A stretch of DNA of 64,000 nt from Janthinobacterium sp. BJB426 (GTDB taxonomy: Bacteria > Pseudomonadota > Gammaproteobacteria > Burkholderiales > Burkholderiaceae_D): positions 62,001 to 126,000 of the forward strand of contig NZ_PDZL01000002.1 of the NCBI RefSeq assembly GCF_002735705.1. Direction: 5' to 3'. The position numbers and the translations under genes were made by a program. Under the pieces are notes generated by a model that saw only the letters and a list, made by a program, of their open reading frames with translations, searched no databases and was not told the DNA's origin. Positions 50,448 to 60,995 of the stretch are shown here, piece after piece (positions within the stretch are counted from its first letter, which is position 1; the number at the start of each line of letters is the position of its first letter).

Positions 50448-53400
50448 ATGGCCACCACAGATACCGCGCTGGAAAACCTGCAGCAAGCCATCGTCAACGC
50501 CGCCAGCAGTGGCCCGTTCGCCCTCGATGCCGCCTTCCTGGAAGCGGGCCTGGCCGACCCGGACGTCGCGCCGCCCGAAAAATTCGACGCCATCATCGGC
50601 CAGGCATTTCAGATCGACGCGGCACAGTTCCTGATCAGCTGCGCGGTAGCCGACGTGGGCGCCGTGAGCGACGGTGTCTTTACGGTCAGCAAGGCAAGCC
50701 TGCCCTTTATCGGCGGCCTGCTGCAAACTCCGGCCACGCTGGTGTTTTCCACGCAGCCGGCCGCCGCGCGCACGCCAAGCGAGAACGGGGATGACGACGG
50801 GGATGATGCAGCCGTGCTGGTGGTGCAGGTGGCCGCCAGTCCCGCCGACTGGAACTGGGATAGCAGCTTTCCCTTTATGGGCGGCTGGCCATTCAGCGAG
50901 TTGCCGCTGTCGGGCGCGCTGCTGGTGTTTTCCAGCGCCGACGGCGTCTATCCATGGGGCGGCGACAGCACGCTGTCCGTCACGGGCGGCGCCAAGCAGA
51001 ACGTCAGCGCCAGTGTGGCCCTGCCCGCCTTTGTGACGCCATTTCTGGAACTGTTTTCCGACCTGGCGGCGCCGCCGGGCAAGCTGCAGATCGGCGGCTA
51101 CCTGGACATGGCGCTGTACGACGGCAAGACGTTCGAACTGGGCGGCCTGATGCCCAGCGGCGTGCTGTCGGCCACGCTCAGCGAGCTCGACTGCACCTTC
51201 GCCGGCTACCTGCGCGTGGCTGCGCCCAGCCTGACCGTGACGATCCCGCCGCCCGTCGATGCGCCGCCGCCCGACGCCCTGCTGCTCGACGGCGGCATGC
51301 AGCTGCTGCTGCGCGGCGCCGGCGAAGGGGCCGACGAGGAAGCGGCCGACGGCGACCAGGCCGCCACGCTGGCCCTGACGGCCACGCTCAGCGTGGAAGG
51401 CGCGGGCGCCACCGACTACACGCTGTCGCTGCTGCTGCAGCCATCGAACGCCAATGGCGACGGCAACTACGTGGTCAGCCTGGAAGCGGGCAGCGACGGG
51501 CAGCCCCTCAGTCCCGGTGCCGCCATCAGCCTGATCGGCGGGGGCGCCAGCTATTTCCGCGCCACCCCGGCCGTGCTGCAGGAGTTCCTGACCTCGTTCG
51601 GCCTCGGCGGCATGACCATCAGCGGCAGTATCCCGCCCAAGGCGGCGCCCACGGTGGACCAGGTCACGCTGCAGCTGCGCAGCGTGCGCGATCTCAGCTG
51701 GCAGCCTATCCCGGCGCCCACGCCAGCGCTGAGCTTTACCGTCACCTCGTTCTTCCTCGACTGGACGGCTTACCAGCCGCTGGCGAGCAAGGCCAGCGGA
51801 AAGTCGCGCTATGAATACCTGTTCGGCACCACCTTCACCCTGTTGCCCACGGTATTTCGCAATCTCGACGGCACGCCGGGCGGCGAATTCGACGTGCAGT
51901 TCAACTCGGCGCAGCTGTTCCAGGCCAGCTTTCCCGGCAAGGCCACGCTGTCGGACTTCCTGTCCGTCGTCTCGAACGGCCTCGTCAGCCTGCCTGACAG
52001 CATCCAGGCCGAGGTGTCGAATATTGTGCTGAGCATAGACGGCGCGGCCCAGTCCTTCGCGTTTTCCAGCGACTACGCCATCAGCCTGTCCTTCCTGACG
52101 GTGGGCGGCGCGCCCATCCTGAGCATTTCGGACGGCCAGATCAGCCTGTCGGGCATCAGCGCCACGGTGGCCGCGGACAAGCAGGAAGGCGCGCTGGCCC
52201 TTGTCGAGGCCGGCAATGCGGGCGCCGGCACGGCCTGGGCCGGGTCCATTTCCGGCTTGCTGGGCGTGGGCGCCAGCCTGCAGGCGGCCGTCAGCGTGGC
52301 CTACAGCAGCCAGGAAACGCCGCCCCGCTGGACCCTCTCCGCCTCCCTCGCGCAAGAACTCGATGTGGGCGAGATGATCAAGCAATTCTTTGCCGCCGGC
52401 GGCATCTATGATTTCCCCCTCTTCTTGCCGGGCAACCTGAAGATTTCCGCGTTCGCCATCGAAGCGGTCATTCCTAGCGGCAAACCCAGCACGGACCTGG
52501 CCACCAGCTACACGGTCGACACGACGTTTACCTGGCTGTTCATGCTTGGCCAGCAAGAGATCGGCTTGCAGAAAGCCACGCTTTCGGTGCAGTATGACGG
52601 CGCCAAGCCGGCCGCGCAGCAATTCTCGGGCAAGGCCGATGCCGTATGGATCTATACCGCCATCAATCTGAAACTGGGCTTCGGCTATGCCTTCCAGCCG
52701 ACGGACAAGGGGCCGAACCACACGCTGTACGTGAGCTGGGAAGGCTTCACGGCAACCTATACCAGCGGCAACGAGATGCTCAGCTTCACCCTGGCGGGCT
52801 GGTCTCTGGGCAGCCTGATCCAGGCGCTCGTGCGCACGCTGGGCGATCCGTATTTCGTGCTGCCGTCGCCGTGGGACTTGCTGAACCAGGTCACGCTGGA
52901 TGGCCTGTCCATCAACGTGTCGCTGAAAACCGGCGAAAAGAACCGCCTCAGCGCCACCTACACGCTCAGTTCCCCCCTCAACCTCGGCTTCATCGTCATC
53001 CGCAGCATCGTCTTCAAGCGCAATACGGACGGCAAGGTGACCCTGGCGCTGGACGCCACCGTGCCGCCATTGCTCAAAGGCAGCATGGGCGACTTGCTGG
53101 ACCCGAACAAGGGACAGGACGTGGAAGAAATGCCCAGCGTGCCGGGCGCCGGTTCCAGCTATTTCAAGGTCTTCCTGCTGATGCTGGGCCAGCGCGTGGC
53201 CATCAACGGCGCGTCCGACTTCAGCTCGACCAAGGCCGTCATCGACGCGCTGGCCGGCGTGCCGCCCACCACGGGCAAGAACAATCCCGTCAACCCGGGC
53301 AGCGGCGTGCAGGGCCAACCGTATTACCAGCCGGACAGCAACTGGCTGATCGCCGCGCATTTCGGCGTGCTGCAGACAGCCGGCGTGTGGGCCGTCGACG

Positions 53401-56400
53401 TACAGATCGTCTTCAACGATCCCAACCTGTACGGCTTGCGCCTGACCCTGGGCAGCCCCAAGATGGGCGGCCTGGCCGGCCTGGTGGTCGATATCCTGTA
53501 CAAGAAAATCAGCGACGACGTGGGCCTGTTCCAGATCGACTTCACCTTCCCCGACAGCATACGCAACCTGAACTTCGGCGCCGTCAGCGTGGTGCTGCCG
53601 ATGATAGGCATCAAGATCTACACGAATGGCGATTTCCTGATCGACATCGGCTTTCCCTACAATATGGACTTTACACGCTCGTTCAGCTTTAGCGCCATCG
53701 TCTACGGCGTGCCGGTGATGGGCTCGGGCGGCGTGTATTTCGGCAAGCTGTCGAGCGCGACGGCAACGCAGGTGCCGAAAACCGATCTCGGCTATTTTAA
53801 TCCCGTCATCGTCTTCGGCCTGGGCCTGCAGCTGGGCCTGGGCTACAACTTCGTCAAGGGGCCGCTGAAAGCCGGCTTCGCGCTGACCGTGTTCGGCATC
53901 ATCGAAGGCGTAATCGCCACCTACCATCCGTACGACCGCAGCAACGCCGTCGCGCTGGCCAACGCCGGCGCGTCCGGCAGCGTTCAGGACAGCAGCTACT
54001 TCAAGCTGACGGGCACGTTCGGCGTGATCGGCATGCTGTACGGCGAAGTGGACTTGAAGATCATCAGCGCTTCGCTGCTCGTCAATATCACCGTATCGGT
54101 GCAGATCGGCTACGAATCCTACCGCGCCATCCCCCTGTCCGTGACGGCCTCGGTGCGCATCAGCCTGCGCGTCAAGATCGACCTGGGCATCTTCAGCTTC
54201 ACCATTTCCGTGGGCTTTTCCGCCACCGTCAGCGCGCAATTCCGCATCGGCAGCGACAGCCGCGCGCCGTGGGATGGCGGCGGCGCGCTGCGCCTGGAAA
54301 GCCTGGCGCGGGGGCGCGCGCGCACCTTGCCGATGGAACTGCAGGCCGCCATGCTGCGCGCCGGGCCGCGCCGCCAGCCGCGACGCGTGCTGCGCACCGA
54401 TGCCAAGCCGGTGCTGCAACTGGTGACGGCGCCGCAATTCACGGTGCTGGCGCCGCAGGGCGCCACCGCCAGCAGCGCGCAACAAGGCGCGTTCGTCTGC
54501 CTGTTCGCCATGGATGCGCCGGACCCGGCCGCCGGCGGCGCGGGCACAGGCACGACCTCGTTCGACCTGCTGTGCAAGGCGTATTTCCCGTGGCTGCTCG
54601 ACACGTTGCAGCCGGCGGCGCGGGCCGACGGCGCGGCGCTGGACCTGACTGCCGCCGCGACTGCCAGCGTGACGCTGGAGCAGCTGGTGGCGGGCATCCA
54701 GGTGCTGGCCGACCCCGCCATGCAGCCATTCGGCATGGGCGACCTGCTGCAATTTCTCGCCGACAGCTTCATCGTGAACATCAGCGCGCCGGGCGCCAAT
54801 ATGGACGGCGCCACGCTATTCCCCCTGTTCGACGGGCTGCGGCTGGACGTGCCCGACCCGCAAGGCGGCGCCGGCACGCAAGCGATCGACCTCGAGACCT
54901 ACGCGACGGCGACGGAACAGTACCGCAGCACGGTGGCCGGCGTGCTGCGCCAGGTGGCCGCCAAGGTGGGCAAGGCGCCCGCCAGGCCCGCGCTGCTGGC
55001 GCAGGACGACGCTGGCGCCGAATCGATGGCAGCCTTCATCTTTGTCGACGTCTTCAGCCTGATCGGCCGCGCGCTGCTGCAATCGGCCATCGATGCCTTC
55101 GACAATTACAGCTATGCGCTGCAGCCCGGCGACAGCATCGCCAGCATCGTCGCCGCCTTCAACCTTGCCGGCAACGCCATCGATGCGGACGACGTGTCGC
55201 TGCCGAATGCCACGTATCCGCTGAACGGCGCGCTGCCGCTGCAGGTCGGCGGCCTGTCCGCCGTGATCCAGGCCGGCGATACGCTGGCGGCCATCGCCGC
55301 CCGCTACACGGATCCGGCCGGCGCTGGCGGGCGCTGGCAAACCACCGCGGCCCAGCTCATCGGCGCGAATGCGGCGCCGCGCGCGCTGCGCACGGGCGTG
55401 ACCCTGGTCTTCGACTTCGGCGCCGGCGCCGTCAGCCACGTCACGGCGCCCGGCGACAGCTTCGGCACCATCGCCGCCGCGCTGGACGTGCCGCTGGCCG
55501 CCCTGGCGCAGCAGGCATCGCTGTATGCGCGCGCCGACCTGCTGCTGCCGACGGCCATCCTCGCCGTGCCGCCGCTCGCGTATGCCTCGGTTGCCGGCGA
55601 TACCCTGGCCGGCATCGCCAGCCGCTTCGCCGCCACGGCCGCCGGGCTGGGACGCGACAATGCCGGCGTGGCCAATCTGTTCGCCGCGGCCCCGGGCCGG
55701 CTGGCCATCGCCCATCTCGACGCCTTGCCGCTGGAGCAGCTGTGGAGCGGCGTGCAGGCGAGCGGCGCCGTGGCCCAGGCCGCCGGCCAGGTCGCGCGCT
55801 TCATCACCTATGGCTTGCGCCTGCCGGTGGCGCCGGGCCTGAGCCTGTCGCCATCCTTCCTGTATAGCAAGACGCAGACCGACTACGCGCTGTACCAACT
55901 GACGGGCCAGCAATTTCCCACGCCCGCCAGCGCCGCCGGCGGCTACCGCATCGGCCTGGGACGCAATGCCATTTCGCATGGCGTCGCCCTCGATTTCATC
56001 ACCTTCGCCGGCGCGCCCGGCACCAGCCTGCCCATCGACCTGGACGCCGCGTACGGCTTGCTGTCGGGCGTGCTGGCGTATGCGCAGGCGGGCAGCTTCG
56101 CGCCGTCGCCTGCGCTGGACATCCTGCCGCTGGCTTCCTTGCAGCCACGGCAGTTTCCTGCGGCAGGCTACGCCGCCTGGATCACCGCCGACCTGGCGCG
56201 CCTGACGGCCGTGACGTCCGGCGCCGCTTCAGCGGCGCGCGCCGCCAGCCAGGCCGCGCCCGCGCCGTATCTGTGGCAATTACCTGACGCCATGCTGGCC
56301 AGCATCGCCCAGCGCCAGGATACGCTGCAGGCGCTGTACACCCAGGCGCAATACGCGGACATGCTGGCCCTGATGCCCGCCTATCGTCCCCGCATCGGCA

Positions 56401-59400
56401 ACACGCCGCCCAACAGCAGCAGCACGGTGTTCCAGGACTTGAGCGGCTATGCCTACGCCACGCGCGTGGACTTCCAGATCACGCGCATGCCGGCCGCCAC
56501 CGTGGCCACCAACGACGCCAGCGGCACCGCGCTGGCCAGCGCCGCCACCCTGGCCCACGTCTACGAGCTCGTGGGACCGTCGGCCGCCGATGCCCAGCGC
56601 CTGCAATACCTGCTGAGCGGCATGGCCGCCGTGGGCGAAACCCTGGTGGCCGGCCTGTTCCTGCTGTATAGCGAAGGCGGCAGCGACCAGGTGGCGCTGA
56701 CGGGCCAGGCCGATGCCGACTACCTGTGCTTCCTGACGCAAACCAATCTGTCCACGGAAAGCCATCCGCCGGCCAGCCGCATGCTGCTGGATGCGGCGCA
56801 GACGGTCTTGCCGCGCGGCATAGCCAACAGCCCCTCGCAATTCATCAAGCTGCTGTGGGAGCAATCGGTGGTGCGCGGCGGCGGCTACTATCTGTATTTC
56901 GAGGACATGGTGTCGGGCGCCGGCCTGCCCCCATCCGTCTTCGACGCCACGGGCACGGCCACGCTGACCCTGGTGGTTCCGCTGGCGCGCCCGGCTGCAG
57001 GCGCCGCCGACACCGTGCCGAACTTCATCAACGCCCTGCTGACGACGCAGGCGATCGATCCGCAGCAGGACGTGCTGGTGTTCGAATCGCTGAGTAAACC
57101 AGCCAGGACCCAGCCTTTGGCCCTGGCGGCCACGAGCACCCTGGCCGCTCTGGCCGCCACGTATGGCATGGGCGTGGGACAGCTGGCGCGGCAAAACGCC
57201 GTGCGGCCGCTGCGCGCCGGCGCCAGCGTGCCCGTGGCCGGCATTCTGCACCAGCTGAATCAGCAAGACATGGCCGCGCCCGCGCAAGCGCTGGCGCAGC
57301 TGGCCGCGTATTACTCGGCCGGCGCCACCCCGCTGAGCGCGGCGCAGATCGCCGCCTACAATCCCGGCGTGACGGTGGCGCTGGGCGCGACCATGCGCAT
57401 TCCGCCGCTCGTCTATCGCGTGCCAGCCACGGCTGACGCTCCCGGCAATACCTTCGCCGCCCTGGCCGCCTACTATGGCTTGTCGGTGGACGCCCTGGCC
57501 CTGGGCGCGGCCGCCACCGCAGGCCTGTACGCCGATGGCGCCGTGCTCGACGTCGACAGCCTGGCCTTCGATGCGCAAGCGACCTTGGCGCCGGGCAACC
57601 TGTCGTTCCAGCTCAAGCGAGCCAACGACGGCGTGCCCGTGCTGCCGCCCGATCCCACGCCGCAGCAACAGCAGCAATATGCGCAGGCGACCCTGTCTGC
57701 GCTGTACAACACGCTGTCGGCCGGCCTGGGCGCCAACCCGTATTTCCTGCCCAGTCCCTACAGCCTGCCCTTCGGACCGCAGGACCATGCGAACGACAGC
57801 GACAGCGATGGCGGCGACGATGGCGAAGCCCACCGCCGGCGCTATGCGGCCGCGGCCCTGGCAGATTACGACTACCGCCAGGCGCTGGGCTACCTGGGCA
57901 ACAACAGCCAGGGACGGCCGTTCGCCACGCTCAATGCGGCGCCTGCCAATCCGCCGGCCGGCCTGCCGCCCGCAGCCGACAATCCCTACCTGGGCGTGGG
58001 CGGCCATGCGTCGCTGGCCCTGCGCTGGCAAGACCTGTTCGGCAACACCACCGTCACGCCGTTCGAGGCGCCGCCAGCCGGCTACACGGGTGCGCTGGAC
58101 CAGGCCCCCGCCGCGCTGCGCTACACGGATCGCCTGCTGGGCCTGTCCGCCTGGCCGAAAGTCCAGGCCAGCTACCTGTATGACACGGATGCGGGCGGCG
58201 CGCCCGCGCTGCTGCTGACCTTGCGCATGGATGGCCTGGCCTATGCCACGCCAGCCGACGCGGCGCAAGACTTGCCCACCTACCAGCGCCTGTACTTCCA
58301 GCTGCACCAGGACTATACGGGCCTGGGCGTGCCCGGACTGAGCGGCAATGCGGTGAGCATCTCCCTCAGCAACTCCCTGCTGGCCACGCCGCTGCAGCCG
58401 CTGGGCGAGGCCCAGTCGCGGCAGGTGCGCGACTTCGTCGCCGCCTGCGCCATCTACTTGCAGGTCCTGGCCGGCGGCGGCAGCGCCACGGCGCCCGCCG
58501 CCACGCTGTCGGTGCCGGTGCCGCTGGCGCAACTGGCCAGCGTCAACCGCATCGCGCTCGACGTGGCACTGGTGCTGACGCGCCAGGCCATCCTGCTCGA
58601 CCCCGTACTGGCGGCCCTGCCGGACGGCGCCAGCGTGGTCAGCGCCGTGCTGCCGCAGGCCGACACGAATGGCGGCGCGTCCAGCTACACCACGTTTGCC
58701 AAGGCGCTCGAAGCGTGCCTGAAGACGCCGCAATGGTCGATGCGCGCGGGCGCGGGGCTGACGCGCGTGGGCAGCGCCGGCCAGCAGACGCAGCAGTTGT
58801 TCGCCGTGCGTTTCAGCGACACGCCCGGCCAGGGCATCCATTTCCGCCTGGGCCACCAGGCCAGCTACTACGCGCCGTTGCCCGTCGCCAATTCGCTGGA
58901 AAGCCGCACGGTCAGCATCGACGCCTATCCGAGCAATACGCCGCATGCGCTGACGCTCAATAGCGTCGACCTGAACCTGTGGCTGCAAAGCTGTCTCGAC
59001 GCCATCGACAAGTTCCTCTCGGCCACCTATGCGCCGCCCGCCTACATTCTCGATCGCCTCAACGGCATCGCCGATCCGCTGCAGAGCGGCCAACTGGGCC
59101 TCGTACTCAAGGCGAAGCAGACGCTGGCCGACGCCATCAGCGCCACGGTCAGCCCCGTGCTCAGCAGCAGCGCGGCGGACGAGGCCACGCGCGTCAGCGC
59201 GGCCGCCACCATGCGACAGCAGTTGCTGACCACCCTGGGGCCGGCCTTTGCCGCCGGCGCCGTGGTGGTGTACGGCGTGGACCAGGTGACGGGCGCGGAC
59301 GACAAAGACAAGGATGGGCCGCCCGCGCTGTATGGCCAGCCCGCCGGCGCCGGCACAGCCGACGGCGCGGTCGGCGACGGCAACCAGAACTACACCTTGT

Positions 59401-60980
59401 TCCCGACCCGGCTGCCTTTGCCAGGCACGGCCGTGGTGGACCAAAGCCGGCTGTCATTCAACTTCATCTCGAAGAATGTCGAAGGCCAGGCCTATGTGCC
59501 GCTGGACTTGCGCTATCAGATCACGCACATGGAATTCGACCAGCAAGCCGTGCCCGGCATCGAAAACTACATGCAAAGCCAGTGGCTCCTGTTCATTACC
59601 GGTCCGTTCGAGGTACCGCTGGGCAATGGCACGCAATATATCCCCGTGCTGAACCGTGCCCTGCCCGTGCCGCCCACGGTCAACCGGCAGACCGCCACCG
59701 CGTCCGCCGCGCCGCAGGCCGGTCGCATGCGCCTGGCCGCCGCTGGCTTGCAGCCGGCCCAGCTGGCCCAGTGGGATTACGGCTTCAGCTATACCTATCG
59801 CCAGGCGGCGCAGGATGCCGTGCACGTCAGCGTCGTGCTCAACGTACCGCCGCAGACGGCCAGACTGTACGCGGCGGCCGGTCCCGACCTGTTCACGGCG
59901 CTGGCCGCCTTCGTCAGCAATTATCCGCTCATTTCGGCTGACCTCGACGCGTTCCTCGCGCCCCTCGATGGCAAGCAGGACACGGCCGATAGTATCGCCA
60001 AGGCAACACAGGCCACCACTGCCTTCCAGCAGCTGGTGACCCAGGTGGCAGCCAGCTATGGCCAGCATTTCGGCGCAGCGCAGCTGGCGGCGGCGCAAGG
60101 CGAGACCAGCGTGGCCGTGGAATTCGACGCGCGCCTGGAAGACCATGGCGGCGACGCCTGGTATGCGCTGCTCAATGTCACCGTTGGCGGCGCGCCCGCC
60201 ACCTACGACCCGCAGACCGGCACCCTGAGCAACGGCGCCGTCAGCGTGCCCGTGCCCGTGCTCGACATCGATGCGCAGCAGTACCGGGCCACGCCGGCCA
60301 CGCCCACGCCGCCCGGTGCGCTGCTGGCCTACCGCTATGCGGCCATCGCCGCCGACGCGCCCGACCTGTCGTTTGCCGCCGCGCTGGCCAATACCGGCCG
60401 CGAGGTGCGCATGCCGGGGCTGAACGTGATGGTGTACAAGAACGCCCAGGCCTCGCTGTACGTGCAGCGCAACCGCTACCTGTGCCCGCCCAGCCAGACG
60501 CAGGTGTCGACCATGCAGGCCTTCCTGTACCAGACGCCGGTCGTCAAGTTCAGTGACCCCATCCTGCCACGCCTGAGCTGGCAAGGCTATGATTTGCGGC
60601 AAGTCGCACCGGTGGGCGGCAGCGACGTGGCCGCCTACATGAGAGGCTTCTTCAACGCCCTCTTCACGGGCGCCTCGGGCAGCGTGCGCATCGCCATGGA
60701 TGGCAGCTATTCCTACAGCGTGATGCCGGCCGTGGCGGGCTTCCCCCGCACCTCGCTGCCGGTCAGCCTGTTGCCGGCCGTGCTCGCGCCCATCGATGCG
60801 GCCCAGCCTCCCGCCGCGCCGATGGCGCTGGTGGCCCAGGTGCAGCAATGGTATGACACGCAGCAGCCGACCACGGGTGGCGGCGCCGCCATGGATTTCC
60901 GCCTGAGCTTCTTTACGGACGGCGCGCCCGAGCAACTGCTGCTGTCGCTCGAAGACGTGCGTTGGGTGGTGCGGCCCTGA
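50448..60980 (+). CDS. 3510-aa giant protein with LysM-like repeats (DUF6603-like central region)
   Basis: 3510 residues from the ATG at 50448, preceded by AAGGAGCAAG. No signal peptide. Residues about 1-1290 are beta-rich, with an acidic linker (ENGDDDGDDAA, near 112) and a hydrophobic, regularly repeating region (about 1040-1290, ...GTFGVIGMLYGEVDLKI..., SFTISVGFSATVSAQF). That region resembles the domain I remember as DUF6603; this needs a profile search. A basic linker (about 1284-1315) follows. LysM-like repeats lie near 1544-1765 (PGDSIASIVAAF, AGDTLAAIAARY, PGDSFGTIAAAL, AGDTLAGIASRF) and 2215-2370. An acidic linker (near 2446-2464) and a further 1000-residue beta-rich C-terminal part follow. 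LysM suggests peptidoglycan or glycan binding. Function unknown. Confidence 0.75.
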   Translation: MATTDTALENLQQAIVNAASSGPFALDAAFLEAGLADPDVAPPEKFDAIIGQAFQIDAAQFLISCAVADVGAVSDGVFTVSKASLPFIGGLLQTPATLVFSTQPAAARTPSENGDDDGDDAAVLVVQVAASPADWNWDSSFPFMGGWPFSELPLSGALLVFSSADGVYPWGGDSTLSVTGGAKQNVSASVALPAFVTPFLELFSDLAAPPGKLQIGGYLDMALYDGKTFELGGLMPSGVLSATLSELDCTFAGYLRVAAPSLTVTIPPPVDAPPPDALLLDGGMQLLLRGAGEGADEEAADGDQAATLALTATLSVEGAGATDYTLSLLLQPSNANGDGNYVVSLEAGSDGQPLSPGAAISLIGGGASYFRATPAVLQEFLTSFGLGGMTISGSIPPKAAPTVDQVTLQLRSVRDLSWQPIPAPTPALSFTVTSFFLDWTAYQPLASKASGKSRYEYLFGTTFTLLPTVFRNLDGTPGGEFDVQFNSAQLFQASFPGKATLSDFLSVVSNGLVSLPDSIQAEVSNIVLSIDGAAQSFAFSSDYAISLSFLTVGGAPILSISDGQISLSGISATVAADKQEGALALVEAGNAGAGTAWAGSISGLLGVGASLQAAVSVAYSSQETPPRWTLSASLAQELDVGEMIKQFFAAGGIYDFPLFLPGNLKISAFAIEAVIPSGKPSTDLATSYTVDTTFTWLFMLGQQEIGLQKATLSVQYDGAKPAAQQFSGKADAVWIYTAINLKLGFGYAFQPTDKGPNHTLYVSWEGFTATYTSGNEMLSFTLAGWSLGSLIQALVRTLGDPYFVLPSPWDLLNQVTLDGLSINVSLKTGEKNRLSATYTLSSPLNLGFIVIRSIVFKRNTDGKVTLALDATVPPLLKGSMGDLLDPNKGQDVEEMPSVPGAGSSYFKVFLLMLGQRVAINGASDFSSTKAVIDALAGVPPTTGKNNPVNPGSGVQGQPYYQPDSNWLIAAHFGVLQTAGVWAVDVQIVFNDPNLYGLRLTLGSPKMGGLAGLVVDILYKKISDDVGLFQIDFTFPDSIRNLNFGAVSVVLPMIGIKIYTNGDFLIDIGFPYNMDFTRSFSFSAIVYGVPVMGSGGVYFGKLSSATATQVPKTDLGYFNPVIVFGLGLQLGLGYNFVKGPLKAGFALTVFGIIEGVIATYHPYDRSNAVALANAGASGSVQDSSYFKLTGTFGVIGMLYGEVDLKIISASLLVNITVSVQIGYESYRAIPLSVTASVRISLRVKIDLGIFSFTISVGFSATVSAQFRIGSDSRAPWDGGGALRLESLARGRARTLPMELQAAMLRAGPRRQPRRVLRTDAKPVLQLVTAPQFTVLAPQGATASSAQQGAFVCLFAMDAPDPAAGGAGTGTTSFDLLCKAYFPWLLDTLQPAARADGAALDLTAAATASVTLEQLVAGIQVLADPAMQPFGMGDLLQFLADSFIVNISAPGANMDGATLFPLFDGLRLDVPDPQGGAGTQAIDLETYATATEQYRSTVAGVLRQVAAKVGKAPARPALLAQDDAGAESMAAFIFVDVFSLIGRALLQSAIDAFDNYSYALQPGDSIASIVAAFNLAGNAIDADDVSLPNATYPLNGALPLQVGGLSAVIQAGDTLAAIAARYTDPAGAGGRWQTTAAQLIGANAAPRALRTGVTLVFDFGAGAVSHVTAPGDSFGTIAAALDVPLAALAQQASLYARADLLLPTAILAVPPLAYASVAGDTLAGIASRFAATAAGLGRDNAGVANLFAAAPGRLAIAHLDALPLEQLWSGVQASGAVAQAAGQVARFITYGLRLPVAPGLSLSPSFLYSKTQTDYALYQLTGQQFPTPASAAGGYRIGLGRNAISHGVALDFITFAGAPGTSLPIDLDAAYGLLSGVLAYAQAGSFAPSPALDILPLASLQPRQFPAAGYAAWITADLARLTAVTSGAASAARAASQAAPAPYLWQLPDAMLASIAQRQDTLQALYTQAQYADMLALMPAYRPRIGNTPPNSSSTVFQDLSGYAYATRVDFQITRMPAATVATNDASGTALASAATLAHVYELVGPSAADAQRLQYLLSGMAAVGETLVAGLFLLYSEGGSDQVALTGQADADYLCFLTQTNLSTESHPPASRMLLDAAQTVLPRGIANSPSQFIKLLWEQSVVRGGGYYLYFEDMVSGAGLPPSVFDATGTATLTLVVPLARPAAGAADTVPNFINALLTTQAIDPQQDVLVFESLSKPARTQPLALAATSTLAALAATYGMGVGQLARQNAVRPLRAGASVPVAGILHQLNQQDMAAPAQALAQLAAYYSAGATPLSAAQIAAYNPGVTVALGATMRIPPLVYRVPATADAPGNTFAALAAYYGLSVDALALGAAATAGLYADGAVLDVDSLAFDAQATLAPGNLSFQLKRANDGVPVLPPDPTPQQQQQYAQATLSALYNTLSAGLGANPYFLPSPYSLPFGPQDHANDSDSDGGDDGEAHRRRYAAAALADYDYRQALGYLGNNSQGRPFATLNAAPANPPAGLPPAADNPYLGVGGHASLALRWQDLFGNTTVTPFEAPPAGYTGALDQAPAALRYTDRLLGLSAWPKVQASYLYDTDAGGAPALLLTLRMDGLAYATPADAAQDLPTYQRLYFQLHQDYTGLGVPGLSGNAVSISLSNSLLATPLQPLGEAQSRQVRDFVAACAIYLQVLAGGGSATAPAATLSVPVPLAQLASVNRIALDVALVLTRQAILLDPVLAALPDGASVVSAVLPQADTNGGASSYTTFAKALEACLKTPQWSMRAGAGLTRVGSAGQQTQQLFAVRFSDTPGQGIHFRLGHQASYYAPLPVANSLESRTVSIDAYPSNTPHALTLNSVDLNLWLQSCLDAIDKFLSATYAPPAYILDRLNGIADPLQSGQLGLVLKAKQTLADAISATVSPVLSSSAADEATRVSAAATMRQQLLTTLGPAFAAGAVVVYGVDQVTGADDKDKDGPPALYGQPAGAGTADGAVGDGNQNYTLFPTRLPLPGTAVVDQSRLSFNFISKNVEGQAYVPLDLRYQITHMEFDQQAVPGIENYMQSQWLLFITGPFEVPLGNGTQYIPVLNRALPVPPTVNRQTATASAAPQAGRMRLAAAGLQPAQLAQWDYGFSYTYRQAAQDAVHVSVVLNVPPQTARLYAAAGPDLFTALAAFVSNYPLISADLDAFLAPLDGKQDTADSIAKATQATTAFQQLVTQVAASYGQHFGAAQLAAAQGETSVAVEFDARLEDHGGDAWYALLNVTVGGAPATYDPQTGTLSNGAVSVPVPVLDIDAQQYRATPATPTPPGALLAYRYAAIAADAPDLSFAAALANTGREVRMPGLNVMVYKNAQASLYVQRNRYLCPPSQTQVSTMQAFLYQTPVVKFSDPILPRLSWQGYDLRQVAPVGGSDVAAYMRGFFNALFTGASGSVRIAMDGSYSYSVMPAVAGFPRTSLPVSLLPAVLAPIDAAQPPAAPMALVAQVQQWYDTQQPTTGGGAAMDFRLSFFTDGAPEQLLLSLEDVRWVVRP

Positions 60981-60995
60981 TGCGGCGGCGCAGCG

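Noticed and set aside
50172-54752. A 1526-codon open frame on the minus strand inside the giant gene
   Set aside because: It is an antisense shadow created by high GC; its His/Gln/Arg/Gly-rich product has no fold-like pattern and the plus-strand frame has clear domains.
56280-59444. A 1054-codon minus-strand open frame
   Set aside because: Same reason: an antisense shadow of the giant gene with low-complexity composition.
50448-60980. Tc toxin, Rhs/YD-repeat, nonribosomal synthetase or phage tape-measure gene
   Set aside because: No YD repeats, no carrier or adenylation motifs, no long coiled coil, and no neighbouring tail or baseplate genes.
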